Positions 63,895 to 64,000 of a stretch of 64,000 nucleotides of DNA are shown here, piece after piece. The notes below the pieces were generated by a model that did no database searches, was not told the origin of the DNA, and saw only the letters and a list, made by a program, of their open reading frames with translations. The stretch spans positions 186,001 to 250,000 of the forward strand of contig NZ_BAAAFH010000022.1 in assembly GCF_039523435.1 (NCBI RefSeq), written 5' to 3'. The first letter of the stretch is position 1. Each line of letters begins with the position of its first letter. The DNA comes from Wandonia haliotis (GTDB lineage Bacteria > Bacteroidota > Bacteroidia > Flavobacteriales_D > Crocinitomicaceae). The position numbers and the translations under genes are program-made.

Positions 63895-63898
63895 ACAT

Positions 63899-64000
63899 TT
63901 ATTTTTCAATCGAAGTAATGACGAGCTCTTCTCTTCTGTTTAGTTGATGGAGCATTTCATACCTTCTTTTATCTGTTTTTCGAAATGTATTGATGTAGTG
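63899..64000 (-). CDS. Partial cassette gene at the window edge
   Basis: A minus-strand reading frame enters from the right edge and stops at TAA (63899-63901), five bases before the R7 core. The visible 33 residues read FRKTDKRRYEMLHQLNRREE then LVITSIEK at the end. It continues outside the window, so start and function are unknown. Confidence 0.55.
   Translation of the reverse strand, partial: HYINTFRKTDKRRYEMLHQLNRREELVITSIEK

Overview
The window looks like a chromosomal segment of a low-GC Bacteroidota, most likely a Flavobacteriales member (Crocinitomicaceae/Fluviicola-like is a guess). The reasons are type IX secretion (T9SS) C-terminal sorting domains on several secreted proteins, two PorP/SprF outer-membrane proteins, gliding-associated type B C-terminal domains, the DUF1800/DUF1501 pair, and promoters fitting the phylum's TTG-N19-TAnnTTTG pattern. 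Roughly 1-43.4 kb and 46.3-57.8 kb are ordinary gene-dense chromosome.

Layout. 0.2-4.2 kb: two tandem POT peptide transporters. 4.3-7.2 kb: a GAF histidine kinase, an SRPBCC protein, pyrE and a NUDIX hydrolase. 7.2-10.2 kb: a four-gene membrane operon (DUF2157, DUF4401, GDYXXLXY, unknown). 10.4-12 kb: a BlaI/BlaR1-type regulator pair behind overlapping operator dyads. 12-24.2 kb: prfC, an L,D-transpeptidase-like protein, feoB, YihY, an ABC ATPase, an LptF/G permease, tgt, a GT2 glycosyltransferase and an ECF sigma factor. 24.3-28.1 kb: a polysaccharide ABC permease, an hldD-like epimerase, exonuclease III and a membrane P-loop protein. 28.1-32.4 kb: three regulators around a T9SS-exported subtilase. 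32.6-38.1 kb: a fatty-acid beta-oxidation operon (fused dehydrogenase/hydratase, thiolase, acyl-CoA dehydrogenase). 38.1-43.4 kb: PorP, an alkaline-phosphatase-like enzyme and DUF1800-DUF1501. 43.5-43.7 kb: tRNA-Gly and tRNA-Leu, followed by a possible defence operon (YhcG nuclease, 41-residue protein, DUF3883). 46.4-49 kb: a LytTR two-component pair. 51.3-57.8 kb: an XRE regulator with three operator dyads, then a surface cluster of three secreted proteins and PorP/SprF.

The most unusual region is 57.8 kb to the right edge. Eight or nine small units, all with genes on the minus strand, are separated by imperfect palindromes of 78-194 bp that look like integron attC recombination sites. They begin with an RYYYAAC-like core, end with a GTTRRRY-like core, and have arms that pair with unmatched bases. 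Each intact unit starts with bases complementary to the core at its own far end, as expected if it can circularise. Four stop codons lie inside the sites. The array is interrupted at 60.4-61.1 kb by a frameshifted tyrosine-recombinase fragment and by a 233-bp second copy of the porP 3' end with its flanking palindrome. No intact integrase is in the window, so it reads as a cassette cluster without its integrase, or as the distal end of an integron continuing to the right. A 17-base assembly gap (61628-61644) lies inside it.
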